23,517 bases of DNA, taken from Oscillospiraceae bacterium (lineage in GTDB: Bacteria > Bacillota > Clostridia > Oscillospirales > Ruminococcaceae). The number at the start of each line of letters is the position of its first letter. The stretch's first letter is position 1. This document shows positions 13,977 through 20,605 of the stretch, in pieces. The position numbers and the translations under genes were made by a program. The notes under the pieces are model-generated. The model made no database searches. It was not told the DNA's origin and worked only from the letters and a program-made list of their open reading frames with translations. Where the stretch lies: contig RKCM01000127.1 of NCBI GenBank assembly GCA_014858325.1, positions 1 through 23,517 of the forward strand. Direction: 5' to 3'.

Positions 13977-14984
13977 ATGTCCAAGCAACGCCTGCTTTTC
14001 ATCACCACCGGCGGCACCATTGCCAGCGTCCGCACCGCACAGGGGCTCAAGCCCGTGCTCTCCAGCGAGGAGCTGCTGTCCCATCTGCCCGAGCTGCAGG
14101 AGCTTTGCTGCCCGGAAACGCTGGCCCTGTGCAGCATCGACAGCACCGACCTGGGCCCGGAGCACTGGCTCATGATGGCCCGGGCCGTGCAGAAAAATTA
14201 CGCGCTGTACGATGGCTTTATCATCTGCCACGGCACCGATACGCTGGCGTACTCGGCGGCGGCCCTCTCCTACCTCATCCAGAATGCGGATAAGCCCATC
14301 GTCCTGACGGGCGCCCAGCAGCCCATCTCCAATGAGATCACCGACGCCAAGAAGAACCTGCGGGACAGCGTCATCTGCGCCTGCGACCCCGGCAGCCGGG
14401 GGGTGATGGTGGTGTTCGGTGGCCATGTCATCGCGGGCACCCGCGCCAAGAAAAACAAGACCATCAGCTACGATGCCTTTGCCTCGGTCAATTTCCCGGC
14501 GCTGGCCCTGGTGCAGGGGGACCGCCTGGTGCGGTACATCTCCTCCCCCTGGCCCACCGGCCCGGTGGAGTTTGGCCGGGCGCTGAACCCGAAAGTCTTC
14601 CTGCTGAAACTGACCCCCGGACTGGGGCCGGAGCTGATCCCGGCCATCTTTCAACAGTACGACTGCGTCATTGTGGAAAGCTTTGGTGTGGGGGGCATCC
14701 CGCAGCGGCTCATGGACGCCTTTGCCCAGAGCCTGGGGGACTACGACCAGACCCACAAGATGCTGATCCTCACCACCCAGGTCACCTACGAGGGCAGCGA
14801 CGTGGGCATCTACGAGGTGGGCAAGCGGGTCAAAAACCGCTTCCGCTTCCTGGAAGCCCACGATATGACCATTGAGGCTGTGGTGACCAAGGCCATGTGG
14901 CTGCTGGCGCAGGACTGCGAGAGCTTCGACCAGCTCCAGCAGCGGTTCTACCGGCAGGTCAACTTTGATACATTTTATCACTGA
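13977..14984 (+). CDS. ansA: Type I L-asparaginase
   Basis: The 335-residue cytoplasmic enzyme hydrolyses L-asparagine to aspartate and ammonia. The N-terminal catalytic signature FITTGGTIAS (8-17) contains the nucleophile Thr14. The second signature is FIICHGTDTLAYSAAAL (81-97) with Thr87-Asp88 and follows the usual spacing. VLTGAQQPISNEITDAKKNLRDS supplies the conserved mid-domain segment. There is no signal peptide and the length fits the bacterial type I family (330-340). GGGAGG is seven bases before the ATG. It is divergent from the reductase gene and ends at a strong terminator, so it is probably monocistronic. Confidence 0.94.
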   Translation: MSKQRLLFITTGGTIASVRTAQGLKPVLSSEELLSHLPELQELCCPETLALCSIDSTDLGPEHWLMMARAVQKNYALYDGFIICHGTDTLAYSAAALSYLIQNADKPIVLTGAQQPISNEITDAKKNLRDSVICACDPGSRGVMVVFGGHVIAGTRAKKNKTISYDAFASVNFPALALVQGDRLVRYISSPWPTGPVEFGRALNPKVFLLKLTPGLGPELIPAIFQQYDCVIVESFGVGGIPQRLMDAFAQSLGDYDQTHKMLILTTQVTYEGSDVGIYEVGKRVKNRFRFLEAHDMTIEAVVTKAMWLLAQDCESFDQLQQRFYRQVNFDTFYH

Positions 14985-14992
14985 AATATGCA

Positions 14993-15037
14993 AAAACCGC
15001 GCACCGTCCGATACGACAGTGTGCAGTTTTGTTTTTT
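14993..15037. terminator. Bidirectional terminator between ansA and the type III toxin gene
   Basis: AAAACCGCGCACCGTC (14993-15008) pairs with GACAGTGTGCAGTTTT (15015-15030) with a few imperfect positions that become G-U pairs on the minus strand. It is followed by GTTTTTT on plus and by a T-run on minus. Confidence 0.82.
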
Positions 15038-15464
15038 ATAGATATTCCTCAAAATATTGCAGAGCGGAGCAGTGAACCAGGATTTTGTCGATTTCTTTTT
15101 CGCTTGTCTTCGCTTTTTTGTATTTTTCAATGTACTTTTGCAGCCCACATTGGATTTTGTACTCCTTGCCGCGCAGGGCATCGAACTCATGGGGACGGAT
15201 ATACGGCTTCTTTGTTGTGTCCAGATATTTTTCTTCGTCCAAAACAACGATGGCTTTGGTATAATCCACGCCGCAGCGGTTCGTTTTGTCTGTCAGGAAG
15301 GCGTGAGGATGGGTGATGTGCGACCGCATGGGGATCGCAAACTGCCGCTCGCCTACCGTCACGAACACGATAACGTAGGGCCGGTTTGGCTTGTGCTCGA
15401 TTTCGGGAAACTGCTCGGAAGGGTAGTCTTTGTAAAAAGCTTCAGACAAAAACGCAAATCTCAT
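15036..15464 (-). CDS. Probable type III toxin, TenpN/CptN-like (ToxN superfamily)
   Basis: The start at 15464 (MRFAFLSEAF) follows AAAGGA by eight bases; a longer reading would start inside the terminator hairpin. The 142-residue protein contains RPYVIVFVTVGERQFAIPMRSHITHP (28-53), then CGVDYTKAIVV (64-74), and a helical, lysine-rich C-terminus ending ALQYFEEYL. The FAIPMRSxIxH and GVDYTKA blocks match what I recall of TenpN-type endoribonucleases, which are inhibited by small structured RNAs made by processing tandem repeats. The decisive support is context: its own promoter, two structured repeats and a terminator lie directly upstream on the same strand. Family membership is inferred by memory of motifs, not by a search. 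Confidence 0.77.
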   Translation of the reverse strand: MRFAFLSEAFYKDYPSEQFPEIEHKPNRPYVIVFVTVGERQFAIPMRSHITHPHAFLTDKTNRCGVDYTKAIVVLDEEKYLDTTKKPYIRPHEFDALRGKEYKIQCGLQKYIEKYKKAKTSEKEIDKILVHCSALQYFEEYL

Positions 15465-15480
15465 GCTGCACATCCTTTGG

Positions 15481-15510
15481 TAAAAAGAAATGCCCCTTTG
15501 TTCAAGGGGC
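15481..15510 (-). terminator. Attenuating terminator between antitoxin RNA and toxin gene
   Basis: On the minus strand GCCCCTT (15504-15510) pairs with AAGGGGC (15492-15498) around a 5-base loop, followed by ATTTCTTTTT. Type III modules characteristically place such a leaky terminator between the RNA repeats and the toxin gene, so that antitoxin RNA exceeds toxin mRNA. Confidence 0.82.
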
Positions 15511-15629
15511 AAGTCTTCTCGGTGAACGTTTCTTTTGTTTTACTTGGTCGCGTTCTACGACCAAATCTTCTCAGGCGAACTTTCTTTTGCCTCGCGTTCT
15601 ACGAGGTGCGTCTTCACAGATTTCTCTGT
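15484..15629 (-). ncRNA. Type III antitoxin RNA with two structured repeats
   Basis: Read on the minus strand, the transcript would start near 15629 with a perfect ACAGA-GAAA-TCTGT hairpin (15616-15629). Two repeat units follow, 45 bases (15565-15609) and 52 bases (15513-15564), each bounded by GAAGA (starts at 15615, 15570 and 15518). Both units hold a hairpin with the identical loop TAGAACG, but their stems differ in a compensated way: CCTCG/CGAGG (15590-15606) and TTGGTCG/CGACCAA (15544-15564). Both then share AAAAGAAA, a GTTC(A/G)CC block and the next GAGAAGA. The unit size fits CptI/TenpI-type antitoxins, in which the toxin cuts the precursor into pseudoknots. The RNA ends at the terminator before the toxin gene. 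Confidence 0.78.
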
Positions 15630-15635
15630 ATCTAT

Positions 15636-15664
15636 AGTATACACGCTGGACAGGGAAATGTCAA
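15636..15664 (-). promoter_or_regulatory. Strong promoter of the type III toxin-antitoxin module
   Basis: On the minus strand a consensus TTGACA (15659-15664) and TATACT (15636-15641) are spaced by 17 bases and placed to start transcription at the first antitoxin hairpin. It lies just 18 bases past the azlD stop. Confidence 0.87.
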
Positions 15665-15682
15665 CTTATTGCCGTTGAAAAA

Positions 15683-16015
15683 TCACGCAAACACCAGCTG
15701 CACCAGCAGCACATAGCACAGCGTGCCGCCGGCGATGGAGAGCAGCGTTTCGTGCTTCCACCTGTGGAGCGCGATGGTCACGGCGATGGCAAGGGCCTCG
15801 GGGATGCCGTGGCTGCCCGCGAAGACGCGGACACCCTTGAGGCAGTAAACGATCAACATGCCAAAAATGGCGGCAGGTAGCACCCGGCCCAGATACCGCA
15901 CCACCTCGGGTGGCTGCTGGTCCTTGGATGAAAAGATCAGAAAGGGCAGAAACCGCGTCAGCATGGTGGCGGCGGTGCACAGGGCAATGGTCAAGGCAAA
16001 CTGGACTTCGCTCAT
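15683..16015 (-). CDS. azlD: AzlD-family branched-chain amino acid exporter subunit
   Basis: The 110-residue protein has four hydrophobic segments (about 5-20, 40-60, 68-85 and 90-110). It carries the AzlD-type TMLTRFLPFLIF segment near residues 17-28 and VRYLGRVLPAAIFGMLIVYCL at 39-59. AzlD is the small partner of AzlC in branched-chain amino acid and related amino acid export. Its ATG overlaps the azlC stop by four bases (ATGA), indicating translational coupling. No terminator is seen after it, so transcripts could run on into the antitoxin RNA and toxin gene downstream. Confidence 0.91.
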   Translation of the reverse strand: MSEVQFALTIALCTAATMLTRFLPFLIFSSKDQQPPEVVRYLGRVLPAAIFGMLIVYCLKGVRVFAGSHGIPEALAIAVTIALHRWKHETLLSIAGGTLCYVLLVQLVFA

Positions 16016-16776
16016 GGGGCTGCCTCCTCTCCGCAGGCCCTGTGGGCGGCCTCGCTGCGCTCAATGGGCTTGCGCAGCACCAGCAGCAGCGCCAGAATGC
16101 AGACCATGGACGGGATGAGGAAGCTGCCCGCCCCAAACACCAGCAGGCAGGCAAAGGGCACCGCCAGACCGATGAGGCCGGAATAATGCTGCGGTTCCTT
16201 CTCCCACTGATTGAGGAAGATGACCACAAACATGGCCGTCATAACGAAATCCACGCCTTCGGTGCTAAAGGGCAGCACCGACCCGACAGCGGCCCCCAGA
16301 AACGCGCTGGCCACCCAGTAGAGCTGGTCCAGCAGGGTGATGAAGAACATGAACCATCCCCGGTCCACGCCTGCGGGCGGCTCGGCTGAGCAGGTGATGG
16401 AAAAGGTCTCGTCGCTCATGGCGTAGATCATGTAAAAGCTACGCAGGCCGTAGCCCTTGTAGCGCTCCAGCATGGTCAGGCCATAAAACAGGTGCCGTGC
16501 CTGGATCATCAGAGCCATCAAAAAGGCGGAAAGGGGCGAAAAACGGCTCAAAAGCAGCGACGCCAGCACAAATTCCAGCGAGCCGCCGTACACCACGGTG
16601 CCCATCAGCGGCGGCAGCCATACCGGCAGCCCCAGCGACTGGACGTAGATGCCGTACCCCAGCCCCAGCACGAAATACCCGGTCAGCACCGGGATGGTGC
16701 ACGGAAACGCGGCCCGGAGCGCCGCCAGCGCCCCGCTCTGCGCGGGACGTGAGAAAACGTGTTCGATCTGTTGCAT
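16012..16776 (-). CDS. azlC: AzlC-family branched-chain amino acid exporter subunit
   Basis: The 254-residue membrane protein has the AzlC pattern: ALRAAFPCTIPVLTGYFVLGLGYGI in the first membrane segment, PPLMGTVVYGGSLEFVLASLL, QARHLFYGLTMLERYKG and YAMSDETFSI. About seven membrane segments are present. The start is the ATG at 16776; a TTG at 16785 abuts the GGAGGG and cannot be used with it, whereas the ATG is nine bases away. Together with AzlD it forms an exporter in the cytoplasmic membrane. It has its own promoter. Confidence 0.93.
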   Translation of the reverse strand: MQQIEHVFSRPAQSGALAALRAAFPCTIPVLTGYFVLGLGYGIYVQSLGLPVWLPPLMGTVVYGGSLEFVLASLLLSRFSPLSAFLMALMIQARHLFYGLTMLERYKGYGLRSFYMIYAMSDETFSITCSAEPPAGVDRGWFMFFITLLDQLYWVASAFLGAAVGSVLPFSTEGVDFVMTAMFVVIFLNQWEKEPQHYSGLIGLAVPFACLLVFGAGSFLIPSMVCILALLLVLRKPIERSEAAHRACGEEAAP

Positions 16777-16799
16777 ATACTTCAACCCTCCAATCTAGT

Positions 16800-16827
16800 A
16801 TTATAACAGGTTTATCCTGCTTTGCAA
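16800..16827 (-). promoter_or_regulatory. Promoter of azlCD
   Basis: On the minus strand TTGCAA (16822-16827) and a perfect TATAAT (16800-16805) are spaced by 16 bases, about 24 bases upstream of the azlC start. Confidence 0.68.
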
Positions 16828-16843
16828 GAGGGATGAAACAAGG

Positions 16844-16873
16844 AGAGCCGGGAGTTTGGAAGCTCCCGGCTCT
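16844..16873 (-). terminator. Terminator of the LRR lipoprotein gene
   Basis: A perfect 11-bp inverted repeat, AGAGCCGGGAG (16844-16854) and CTCCCGGCTCT (16863-16873), lies just past the lipoprotein stop codon. The T-run after it on the minus strand is weak (CCTTGTTTC). Confidence 0.62.
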
Positions 16874-16888
16874 TTGGAAAAGGTGCTG

Positions 16889-18046
16889 TTAGAAAATGGA
16901 GAAGAGACAGGTGAAAAGCTCTGGAGTGGGCTCAGATGCTGGAACACTGGAAGGTGTTTGATTATACTGGATATCATCGCTAATGAATATAGAACCGTTT
17001 TGGGTGATTTTATTCCAAGATTCTTGATCACCACCAAAGTACACAGTTTCAATATATGCATTGTCAAATGCCAGTTCATCAATTTTAGTAACAGATGCTG
17101 GAATGAAAAGAGATTTTACATTTGCCCAGTAGAACGCTTTGCTTTCGATTTCATTGAGTCCTTGAGGAAGAATGATTCTTAACGGACTGATTTCGGACGG
17201 ACCTGCGAACTCGAATGTTCCCGATGGCAGACTGTCAACAGGTGCCTCAAAAACAACTTCTGAAAGTTCTATACAATTGGCAAATATACGGTTACCTAGC
17301 TGGTTCTCTGAATAGTTGCCTTTTAGCGTTATAGTATGCAGTTTTGTGCAACTTTCAAAAGCCTCGGAACCAATTGCTTTCACACTTGCAGGAATTTCTA
17401 TTTCTGTTATATATAACCCCTGAAAAGAGCGATTTTCGATTTGCGTAACTTCGTTTGGAATGGTTACGCCTCTTATGTCATTTCTTGTACCATCTTTCAT
17501 GACGATTGCATATGGACCGATTATGTATTCGTCGCCGGTAGGCAATTGCACGTTCGCCGCAGCGGTTTTATTGAAGACAACATATTTTTTCAGAACCAAC
17601 TTGCCATTACTTTCTGAAATCGTCCATGTTGGGTCATAATCAGTCCTGGAATACTTCGTTTTATAACCGGCCTCCTCCGACTCAGGCTTTTTAGAATCGT
17701 CTGTCCCACTATTTTCCTTGCCTGTATTGCTGTCAGGATTTTCAGGTTTCTTATCAGTGTTTTCACTATCGGGTTCTTTATCATCGGGGGGCTTTTGTTC
17801 GCCGCTGTTTTCGCCATCATCGCCACCGCCAGTCGTTGGTTCGGAAGGCGCTGGCTTCGTTTCAGTGATGCCCCCGCCACTGGCCCCAGTCCCTATATTG
17901 GTGGGCGGCTTTATGGGTGGTGTTGTCGTGCTTCCGCCGCCCGGCAGTGCGACCGTGACCGCACAGGAGGAAAGCGTCATCGCCAGAAAAGTGGCGGCTG
18001 CAAGCGTAGAGAAAAAACCCCGAAAAGCTCCCGGATGGTTTCGCAT
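16889..18046 (-). CDS. Surface lipoprotein with BspA-type leucine-rich repeats
   Basis: The 385-residue protein has a signal peptide ending in the lipobox LSSC (Cys28). A long disordered Gly/Pro/Thr/Glu-rich linker follows (about 34-125), then a globular part with LRR_5 repeats (about 185-345): VTIPNEVTQIENRSFQG, IEIPASVKAIGSEAFESC, IILPQGLNEIESKAFYWA and LFIPASVTKIDELAFDNA. Such BspA-like repeats usually mediate surface adhesion or protein binding. AGGAGG is nine bases before the ATG, and a good promoter lies further upstream. Its coding sequence is visibly AT-richer than its neighbours, especially 16960-17660, which suggests recent acquisition. It is flanked by non-related genes and appears monocistronic. 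Confidence 0.87.
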   Translation of the reverse strand: MRNHPGAFRGFFSTLAAATFLAMTLSSCAVTVALPGGGSTTTPPIKPPTNIGTGASGGGITETKPAPSEPTTGGGDDGENSGEQKPPDDKEPDSENTDKKPENPDSNTGKENSGTDDSKKPESEEAGYKTKYSRTDYDPTWTISESNGKLVLKKYVVFNKTAAANVQLPTGDEYIIGPYAIVMKDGTRNDIRGVTIPNEVTQIENRSFQGLYITEIEIPASVKAIGSEAFESCTKLHTITLKGNYSENQLGNRIFANCIELSEVVFEAPVDSLPSGTFEFAGPSEISPLRIILPQGLNEIESKAFYWANVKSLFIPASVTKIDELAFDNAYIETVYFGGDQESWNKITQNGSIFISDDIQYNQTPSSVPASEPTPELFTCLFSIF

Positions 18047-18364
18047 GTGCGTGTTCCTCCTTATTTTTCACCAAGATGGGACAAAGGATCGTTAATCTCA
18101 GTGTAAAATGGAAGACAGCGGCTGTCAATTGCTTTTTCACGCTGCACGGTAAAAATATATCCTCAAGAATTGTGCAGAAGCGACAAAAATAGTCGAAAAA
18201 GAAACTTTTTGATGTGTCGAGTGGCAGGGAGATGGATCTTAAGGGAAAAGATGGGGGAACTACTGGCGGGCGAGCCTGATTTAACCTCTGTTTAATTCTT
18301 TGTGATTTCCTATTCATAAACTTTTGGTATCCTGTACACAACGAAACGAGAAAGAGGGCGCTTT
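18047..18364. other. AT-rich divergent intergenic region (318 bp)
   Basis: This gap separates the LRR lipoprotein gene from the PAP2 gene. It holds the lipoprotein promoter at 18100-18128. On the plus strand I find only weak -10-like sequences (for example TATCCT at 18328-18333) before the PAP2 start. No open reading frame, RNA gene or repeat is supported in it. Its composition resembles the AT-richer lipoprotein gene more than the GC-rich surroundings. Confidence 0.5.
18100..18128 (-). promoter_or_regulatory. Promoter of the LRR lipoprotein gene
   Basis: On the minus strand a consensus TTGACA (18123-18128) and TACACT (18100-18105) are spaced by 17 bases, about 55 bases upstream of the start codon. 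Confidence 0.77.
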
Positions 18365-18904
18365 ATGAACGTTGAACTGATGCTTCTGACGGTTTTGCAG
18401 GGACTGCACACCCGGATTTTGGATGCGGTGATGCTCTTTTTCACCCAGCTGGGAGACGCCGGCTTCATCTGGGTCGCGCTGACGGCGGTGCTGCTGGTCT
18501 TCCGCAGGACGCGGCGGGTCGGCTGCGTGCTGGCGGCGGCACTCCTCGTCGATGCTGTTCTTTGCAACCTTCTTCTCAAGCCGCTGGTGGCCCGCGTTCG
18601 CCCCTGCGATCTTCTAGCGGACGTACAGCTCCTCATCTCCCGCCCGGACGATTTCTCTTTTCCTTCGGGCCATACGGCTGCGTCCTTCGCCTCGGTGACA
18701 GCTCTCTGGCTGGCCGGGAAGAAACAGTGGGCGTTGGCTGCGCTGCCGCTGGGCGTTCTGATCGCTTTCTCGCGGATGTATCTCTTTGTCCATTACCCGA
18801 CGGACATCCTCGGCGGTGTGTTGGTGGGCGTCGGCTGCGGATGGATGGGGGCGAAGCTGGTGGAAATGTTTTGGCAGAAGAACTTTGCAAAGAGTGATTT
18901 ATGA
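18365..18904 (+). CDS. PAP2-family membrane phosphatase
   Basis: The 179-residue integral membrane protein has the three PAP2 catalytic motifs: KPLVARVRP (72-80), FPSGHT (99-104) and SRMYLFVHYPTD (136-147). About five to six membrane segments surround them. Family members dephosphorylate lipid phosphates such as undecaprenyl pyrophosphate or phosphatidic acid at the outer face of the membrane. Which substrate applies here cannot be read. An AGAGGG ribosome binding site lies upstream of the ATG. It is divergent from the lipoprotein gene and followed by a hairpin, so it is probably monocistronic. Confidence 0.93.
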   Translation: MNVELMLLTVLQGLHTRILDAVMLFFTQLGDAGFIWVALTAVLLVFRRTRRVGCVLAAALLVDAVLCNLLLKPLVARVRPCDLLADVQLLISRPDDFSFPSGHTAASFASVTALWLAGKKQWALAALPLGVLIAFSRMYLFVHYPTDILGGVLVGVGCGWMGAKLVEMFWQKNFAKSDL

Positions 18905-18908
18905 AGAA

Positions 18909-18937
18909 AGGCCCTGCATCGAGAGGATGCAGGGCCT
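18909..18937. terminator. Hairpin terminator after the PAP2 gene
   Basis: AGGCCCTGCATC (18909-18920) and GATGCAGGGCCT (18926-18937) form a perfect 12-bp stem with a 5-base loop, eight bases after the stop. The T-run is short in both directions, so termination may be partial. Confidence 0.62.
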
Positions 18938-19075
18938 ATTGGTGAAGCGGACCGTGCAAAAACAGTGCAGAAACCGTGCACTTACTCTGGGACAAATAAA
19001 AAATGATGATTTTTGATCCATGACTTGGTGGCGATTTGAGTGACCACAAAGGTATATTTGATATATAGGAAGAAG

Positions 19076-19115
19076 AATGCCCACTCGTCTGAGGAGTTCT
19101 CAGAGGAGTGGGCAT
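19076..19115 (-). terminator. Terminator of the kinase-regulator operon
   Basis: A long hairpin: AATGCCCACTC (19076-19086) pairs with GAGTGGGCATT (19105-19115), and inside it TCTGAG (19088-19093) pairs with CTCAGA (19099-19104). It lies 27 bases past the kinase stop and is followed by CTTCTTCC on the minus strand. Confidence 0.72.
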
Positions 19116-19141
19116 TTCTGTATAATGGCATTTTGTATATG

Positions 19142-20605
19142 TCACTTGCCACTTTTAGCATGGAGGTTGCCATTTGGGGAATGAAGTTTCCACTTTTTAT
19201 ATGGCAAGTTTCTGCGCTTTCCGCATTGCTTTTCACATTTTCCGTACAACTCCGTGGTGCTGTCCGCGGTCTCTGGCGGCTGCTTTTCTCCACAAAGCAT
19301 GACCTTGGCAGAGAAAACGCCATTCTGATGGGTAAATGTGCTTGCACCGCCGGTCTTTTCTGCAATATGCTGGACAGACTGGATGCCGATCCCGTTTTCC
19401 CTTCGCTTGGACGAGCGGAAGAGCCCGCTTTTTTCGTTGACTTCACCGTCAAATGCGTTTTCCACTTCGACCAAAAGAAGCCGCTCGGCATGGACATACG
19501 CGGTGACTTCGATCTTGCGCCGGGCGGGTGCGGTGCGCAGGCTGGCTTCGAATGCGTTTTCCAGAAGATTAGACAGCACCAGACACAGATCGATCTCGTC
19601 CACAGGAAGCACCTGTGGTAAGTCGAGTTTGGCACAAAAGGGAACACCCTCACGCTTTGCAAGGGCACAATAATAGCCGACAACACTGTCCGCTGCACGG
19701 TTTTCGCAGAAATTCATATCCAGATCCGGGATCCGGGCGGCAGTTTTTGCAAGGTAAGCCTTCAGGTTATCCAGATCTCCTGCCTCGGCCAGTGCGGAGA
19801 TCTGATTCAGCTGGTGGCGCATATCGTGCCGCGCCTGCCGGGCTTCTTCAATGGCGGTTTTCAGGCTTTCATAGCGCTGCTGCTGCATGGAAAGAAACTG
19901 GTTTTTCTGCTGCAATCTTGCATTCTTGTTAAGGCTGTTTGCCATCAGCAGGAAAATTGTATTGAACAAGAACAGCAGGAACAAAAGTGCGATGCTCATA
20001 ACGATGTAGACCAGCAAGACCCGCCCTATACGGAGCGTTATCTGGTAGCGCGGGGTTATAAAAAGATTCAGCAGGATGAACACCATCGGAAGCACCCAGA
20101 ACACATACCACGTCTGCGCAAAATTGTCATCCTCCACCATTGCGCGCACTGCGTGGGTGGCGGGATAATAGGCTGCGGCAGTGATCAGCCAGCAGACCGC
20201 ATTATAAAAGATGCAGGCGCCAAAGCAGAACCACGGCTTGTCCGGCGGCAGCTGCATCCGGATCGTGATCGCCGTACCAACGGCGCGGGACAAGCTATTC
20301 AGGCACGCAAATACCGCGCAGACCGCCAGCGCGATGGTCCCGGATTTCCAGAGAGAGAGCCGCAGCGTTTTGAGATACAGGAAAATTGTCACAATCGTTA
20401 TGAGCAGCAAGGGGAACGCGGTCGAGAGACTGAAATGATAGCAAAACAGCCCGCCGCCAAGGCAAAGCCCGAACAGCAGCGGCACCTCCCATACCGCAAG
20501 CTTTGCGGAAGACTGCTTCAGATAGGAGCGCACCGGAAAATACGCGAGCAGCAGGCCGGGAAACACAACGGTAAGCTCCAGGATCGGGCGCAGAACATCC
20601 TTCAA
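19142..20605 (-). CDS. Sensor histidine kinase, GHKL type (AgrC/ComD-like)
   Basis: The start is a TTG at 20605 that overlaps the regulator's TGA by four bases, with AAGGGGG eight bases upstream; no in-frame ATG fits. The 487-residue protein has six to seven N-terminal membrane segments (about 1-222). A coiled helix follows, then the phospho-accepting box ARHDMRHQLN (His260), the N-box LSNLLENAFEAS (344-355) and the G-box ENGIGIQSV (403-411). This layout is that of kinases sensing peptides or other signals at the membrane and phosphorylating LytTR regulators. The kinase core ends near residue 440. The last 47 residues are a basic tail (LPYKKWKLHSPNGNLHAKSGK at the end) encoded by DNA with short repeats. 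The ligand is unknown and no peptide precursor gene is seen. Confidence 0.9.
   Translation of the reverse strand: MKDVLRPILELTVVFPGLLLAYFPVRSYLKQSSAKLAVWEVPLLFGLCLGGGLFCYHFSLSTAFPLLLITIVTIFLYLKTLRLSLWKSGTIALAVCAVFACLNSLSRAVGTAITIRMQLPPDKPWFCFGACIFYNAVCWLITAAAYYPATHAVRAMVEDDNFAQTWYVFWVLPMVFILLNLFITPRYQITLRIGRVLLVYIVMSIALLFLLFLFNTIFLLMANSLNKNARLQQKNQFLSMQQQRYESLKTAIEEARQARHDMRHQLNQISALAEAGDLDNLKAYLAKTAARIPDLDMNFCENRAADSVVGYYCALAKREGVPFCAKLDLPQVLPVDEIDLCLVLSNLLENAFEASLRTAPARRKIEVTAYVHAERLLLVEVENAFDGEVNEKSGLFRSSKRRENGIGIQSVQHIAEKTGGASTFTHQNGVFSAKVMLCGEKQPPETADSTTELYGKCEKQCGKRRNLPYKKWKLHSPNGNLHAKSGK

Noticed and set aside
15513..15615. Two repeats that could be taken for a minimal CRISPR array
   Set aside because: There is no constant repeat with variable spacers; instead stems covary around a constant loop and a toxin gene and terminator follow, fitting a type III antitoxin.
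16783..16785. TTG as start of azlC
   Set aside because: It directly abuts the GGAGGG ribosome binding site; the ATG at 16776 has proper spacing.
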